A stretch of 64,000 nucleotides of DNA from assembly GCA_023653785.1 (NCBI GenBank), contig JAMKCH010022464.1, forward strand, positions 1 through 64,000, given 5' to 3'. The first letter of the stretch is position 1. The number at the start of each line of letters is the position of its first letter. The notes under the pieces are model-generated. The model saw only the letters and a program-made list of their open reading frames with translations. It had not been told where the DNA came from and did no database searches. Positions 54,801 to 57,800 of the stretch are shown one piece after another. Source of the stretch: Ophioderma brevispina (lineage: Eukaryota > Echinodermata > Ophiuroidea > Amphilepidida > Ophiodermatidae). A program made the translations under genes and the position numbers.

Positions 54801-57800
54801 TGCTACACGGAAAAGATTTGTCTTTGAAGCCCCCATACCTGGAAGTAGTAATTGATTTTGATATCGGATGAAATGCTGTATTTTTCTCATTGGTGTCCCT
54901 TCAATTTTCGCCTTTTAATCCTTTCATTCCCAGATAGAGACAAAAATTACTGTTTGAATGGGTAACCATCAAATAAGCATTGTGGTGTTGCAGATGCATT
55001 ATGAAGTAGACTTGTAGCTGTACGTGTCAAAGAACTTCAAGCTCTTCATTGTTTTTTTGTTCAGGTTAACCACACAAGTAATTCACGATTCCAGTTAGTC
55101 AAAATCTTCAAATTTGTCTATAAATTATTATTTCGAACAACAATTTTGAATAATTAAAAATATTAATAATTTAAAATAATACTTATTTATTGATTACTTT
55201 CAATGCTTGATTTGTAACTCAAGAACTCTACAAAACATTTTGCTATTTATTTCAGTGGATTGTATGTACAGTTTGCACACCATCCCCAACCATTTGTAGA
55301 GACCAAGCCTTGGTGATGTTTACCGCTGATTTTGTTGCTTTTGGTGATTAATGGTGATATAATCCAATTTGGTGTGTTGGCTACCCTAAGCACCTGACCA
55401 CAAAGACATGTGAGTAATCAGCTAAGGAGGTCTTTTGATGCTTGGATATCTTTTATTCTTTTCAAACCTGTTCCCTTGTCCGATTTGAACGGGACTTCAT
55501 ACCGTAATTACTAGTCAAGCACTCTAACACTGGTGCTGTGGTAGTGATGTGAAGATATTGTCTCTCTAGGTTCAAGGTTCAAATAGTTTTTCCTATTTGT
55601 ATCAAAAGGCATATAGGGTAAACTATCTATTAGTTCCCAAGGGAAATAATTTAATATATCCAAACTTTGCATTTTGTCAACTTAAAAGGGCATTTCATGA
55701 TCCAAGCCTCTTTCCACCACCGCCTCCTTAGCCAAAAAAAATGAGATTTTTATATCATCTAACCGCTAGCCTTTGGAAGGCAATGGGATCTAATCTTACA
55801 AGCAATTCAATCATATCGTAAGAAATTAAGAAATTTTTTGTAATTTCGGTCCGTAAACGGACGAAATTACAACAACTACAATAGCCTATGGGAAACTGTG
55901 GATATACAATCATTTGGCTATAACATCCAAACCAATAGGTATGCAACTGAATTTTGGGAATAAGTTTTTTTCAACGATATCTAGGGAACAAAAAACAGGT
56001 GGTATAATCACAAATGCACCTTTAAGAACCAATAATAAATGCGGTACCAAATCATGCATGGTTTTCTGCTACCATGTGCACTTACCTTAAGAGCATCTAC
56101 CTTGGTTAACAGCTGCATTGTGGCATCCACTCTCAATCATTCATCTGAGACTGCTTTCTAACAAAACTTGTTTGATTTGATTAATTTTATTGATAAGGGT
56201 TATATTTTACAACCCAATTCACTCTACAAAAAAAAGGCAAGAAGTTTGCTTCTGCAGTGTATAGCATTTTAGCTCCTAACGGACTTATATGTACATCAAA
56301 ATAATTGTTATATGAGTAAAGAGACATGAGGACATTCCAGAATGAAGTGCCCCCAATTTTTTAAAAAAAGAAAACATTTTTATTATTTATATATTTAAAA
56401 ATATTAAATTGTATTAAATTGCACTTAAAGTGAATAAGCCGTATACACCATCTTTATGTATAAGATGATGATTTAGTATTTTCTGTTGTGCACAAAAACA
56501 GAATCAAAGATGTTTTACCTTCTATATAGGGACGATTTATATGATAGCAGGCAAGTTCAAACAAGGCTTGCGTTTTTCTTTTGTCTTGTTTTAAAAACCA
56601 TCAAAACGTTCTCGGTAGCTGGTCTACAACTGATCCATGCATTTGTAAGCCTAAAAAATCTCCTCCCGTCATTTTAAGCTTGTTCACGTGTAACCACTTG
56701 CATAAAGGGGTGCATGTATTGCCAACACGCAGGGCCGTGCCAGGGTTACACCCCCCCAAATGACAAGGGCACCATTAATCTGGTTGAAGGTTCCTTTGTC
56801 ATGTTTTTAAGTTTGGTGTTTGTTGAAAAGCTTACGTTTAAGTGTTGTTATTATCTGAAGAACTATATTACAATGACTTGTCAAATCTACGGTAATTAAT
56901 TATTACGCATTACTACTATATTATACTGTCTTCCTTAACCCCCCCCCCCCAAAAAAAAACCTTTTTGTCGCAAATAAGGTCTACTTCTGGCAACTGGCAA
57001 ATCTGCAACCCCCCCCCCCCATAAATTCCTGCTACGGGCCTGCCAAAACGATTTCTAGGAGCTGCCTACATAACACACTGCTCAAATTTGCCATTTGTCA
57101 GAGGCGCAGATTCCTGTGTTGAAGCAGATTTTCCCAGTTGGAAGTAAAAATTTCCTCGTGACAGGCAAAAATGAGATTAGCAATGATTCAAAGCTTTTTC
57201 TCCCAGTCAAAGCTCGCTGAGTGGGCAATCCCCCCCCCATTTATTCACTTCTTTAAGGGCAGTTATGTGATCTTTTATGAATCATCAATTCTGCATTATC
57301 AATAATGAGCAGTATTTGTTACACGAAATAAAAGCTAATTCAGTGTAATTATAGTAGCTGTTGATTAATTACAGGTGAGATTGATTCTACCGATCTCGAT
57401 GCGATTATCTCATTTAACTCAAGAAATGAGTTGAATGGTGACAAGTTTGGCAGTTTATTTGGGCATTCTTTGGCAGCAATTGATAATCTATGCAGTGGTG
57501 AGTAGCCGTCCTTAACATACACAAAGCAATGCATTTCAAAAGGACATCCCGGATAAGGAGAGAAGGAGGCCCTCTATAATCATAATAGTTTATTTCCCAT
57601 CAAATTTTGAGTGGTGTTTGACAACGACTTATCATGTCCGCAAGGTGTTTTTTATCCACAAAATACACTTGTATCAAGAAAAAATGAGAAAGTATGATAA
57701 ACTCAGGGGCAATTCTCTCTGGAAAAAGCAAAGCTTCGAGCAGGCCTCCATTTCAATGACAGTTATACTTATATGAAGAATAGCAGGAATGTGCATAGCT

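Noticed and set aside
54114..54871. Frames of 132 and 93 codons on the + strand
   Set aside because: No motif, no integrin similarity, and the second runs into a MITE fragment; no splice context supports them.
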